From CAWKGC01 sp963849005 (GTDB taxonomy: Bacteria; Pseudomonadota; Gammaproteobacteria; Burkholderiales; Usitatibacteraceae): a stretch of DNA of 64,000 nucleotides. Position numbers and translations under genes: made by a program. Where the stretch lies: assembly GCA_963849005.1 (NCBI GenBank), contig CAWKGC010000007.1, forward strand, positions 100,833 through 164,832. Reading direction: 5' to 3'. The notes beneath the pieces were generated by a model that saw only the letters and a program-made list of their open reading frames with translations, did not search any database and had not been told where the DNA came from. This document shows positions 62,957 to 64,000 of the stretch, piece by piece. The number at the start of each line of letters is the position of its first letter. Within the stretch, counting starts at the first letter, position 1.

Positions 62957-63027
62957 TTAAAGGTTGATTCCGGTTGGACGGCGAACGAGGGTGAGGAGCC
63001 TGTTCAGGTGCCCGAGGATTTCGCGTC
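62957..63027 (-). pseudogene. Helicase-gene fragment R4, at the deletion junction
   Basis: On the minus strand the sequence reads REILGHLNRLLTL and then turns into unrelated codons and a stop at 62957. It is the shortest copy of the repeated piece. It abuts, in another frame, the end of the NERD-helicase N-terminal half (PDFTQPDA), so the middle of the gene between Walker A and motif IV has been deleted here. Confidence 0.7.
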
Positions 63028-63915
63028 GGGTTGCGTGAAGTCGGGTATCGCGCCATTCGCGCGCAGGAACCGGTCGCAGAGCTGGTGGTAGGTGGCGACC
63101 TCGCCGCCCCTGGGCGTCACCTGCGTCATGTGGTCGGCGAGCGGGCGGTTGAAGCACACGTAAAGCGGTCGCCGTCCCGCGGCCACGGCATCGCGGAAGA
63201 CGGCGAGTGCCAGCTGCGTCTTGCCCGATCCCGCCGTGCCGATGACGCGCAGGCGAAAGGGCTCGAAGTCGAGGCAGCGCCCCCATTCCGCGAGGCCGCC
63301 CGAGAGCCGGGTGTAGAGCGCCTCCGTTTCGCCGATCACCGCGCCGATCTCGGGCACCAGCTCCAGCTGGTTGGCGAGGAAGCGGCAGACCTGGTCTGCG
63401 AGCGGCGTTGCGGGCTCGTCGAGGGGAAGGATCGCGCGCACGATGGCGGGCAGGTCCGCGCGGCGCCTTGCGTCCACGATGCGGGCGGGATCGAGGCCGG
63501 CGGTGGCGGGGCTGGCGACGGTGTGGTCGGGGCAGTAGAGGAGGGTCTCCACCTCCAGCTTGGTGCCGCCGTTGACTCTCGAGAACTTGTCCTTCAATTC
63601 CCCGGCCGAGCGGGCCATCTGCGGCTCGATGAGCTTCGTTCTGCTCGGATACTCCTTTGCCAGGCCTTCGGCCGTTTCCACGAGGCCGCCGGATTTCTGC
63701 TCGATCAGGAGGAGTCTTCCCGAGGGCGCGACCACCGCAAAGTCGATTTCCCCGTAGATCGTGAAGCGGTCTTTCAGGCGGGTCCAGTGGACGCCGTGGA
63801 GAATTCGGTAGTCGTCGGGGAGCTCTCGGGCGAGGAGGTCTAGGGTCTCGATCTCCCGGATGGCCGAGGGGTGGGAGGCTAGGGTGTGCGGGGTAGGGGG
63901 ATTAGTTGACGCCAT
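63004..63915 (-). pseudogene. NERD-domain helicase, N-terminal half only
   Basis: A 303-residue frame starts MASTNPPTPHTLASHPSAIR. Residues 15-150 form a NERD nuclease-related domain (LARELPDDYRILHGVHWTRL, IYGEIDFAVVAPSGRLLLIE, then QKSGG, keeping the D...ExK pattern). Residues 225-300 begin a superfamily 1 helicase: LRVIGTAGSGKTQLALAVFR (Walker A), PLYVCFNRPLADHM and YHQLCDRFLR. It ends in a short tail, QPDAKSSGT, well before motif II, where such proteins run to about 600 residues. The lost part survives as fragments R1-R4. The Met at 63915 is the likely start. Confidence 0.8.
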
Positions 63916-64000
63916 GAGGTACGGTCCGAGGATGCCGAAGCTCACCGTGTGAGCCTTCAACGGGGCATGCTGCCATCGATTCGATGTTGCCCTTCCGAGG
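63916..64000. other. Right-edge spacer with no gene
   Basis: The last 85 bases contain no convincing reading frame. They presumably include the promoter of the leftward NERD-helicase gene, but no clear -10/-35 pair is visible. Confidence 0.4.

Noticed and set aside
59400..63030. A classical integron cassette array
   Set aside because: The repeat-module pattern suggested it, but the repeats encode a helicase segment and show no recognisable attC core sites (GTTRRRY/RYYYAAC pairs), and no integrase gene is in the window.

Overview
The window is GC-rich, gene-dense proteobacterial DNA, most likely a betaproteobacterium of the Burkholderiales/Nitrosomonadales kind. That placement is an inference from the CysB-type regulator, the DUF3305/DUF3306-associated formate dehydrogenase cluster, the codon usage and the general gene content. 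No rRNA, tRNA, CRISPR array or recognisable transposase was seen. Single-base insertions and deletions are very unevenly spread. The stretches around 0.3-1.2, 2-5, 32.5-38, 39.6-44, 46.9-47.7 and 52.6-53.4 kb carry many. The stretch from 16 to 25 kb carries none that I can see. Many of the broken genes may therefore be consensus errors and not true pseudogenes.

Layout. 0-9.1 kb: a TauE/SafE exporter fragment with a divergent CysB-like regulator, a Tat-exported Rieske-like protein, an RND efflux pair with its TetR regulator, and a PaaI thioesterase plus alpha/beta hydrolase pair with a second TetR regulator. 9.1-12.9 kb: a leftward molybdenum-cofactor operon, moaA-fdhD-mobA-moeA. 12.9-22.6 kb: a divergent, intact rightward formate dehydrogenase operon (DUF3305, DUF3306, poly-ferredoxin, TorD-like chaperone, Tat micro-protein, alpha, beta, small lipoprotein, gamma, small periplasmic protein, Cu/Zn SOD). 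The two operons together would make, mature and protect a periplasmic molybdenum/tungsten formate dehydrogenase that passes electrons to quinone through a cytochrome b. 22.6-30.7 kb: a DUF4139 protein, a MoxR ATPase fused in frame to a VWA protein across an extragenic repeat, an MBL hydrolase and a CHASE2-adenylate cyclase. 30.7-39.6 kb: a surface-polysaccharide locus (heptose nucleotidyltransferase and kinase, two large two-domain glycosyltransferases, a methyltransferase, an acyltransferase). 39.6-43.3 kb: an unfamiliar locus with a coiled-coil/MORN membrane protein, a secreted HExxH protein and a TMTC-like membrane protein. 43.3-50.4 kb: a RIO kinase, higBA and a run of secreted proteins.

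50.4-64 kb is an accessory island. Counting the higBA pair at 44.2 kb, it holds nine toxin-antitoxin modules or orphan antitoxins in under 19 kb, of HigBA, ParDE, VapBC, BrnTA and TumE-TumA types. Between them lie an HNH nuclease gene and a decayed second copy of its 3' end, a WYL regulator, DUF932, DUF2779 and metallophosphoesterase genes. In its right third, four direct copies of one short piece of a NERD-helicase gene separate the modules, all on the minus strand. They lead up to the surviving N-terminal half of that gene at 63.0-63.9 kb. This repeat-bounded arrangement of addiction modules is the most unusual structure in the window.
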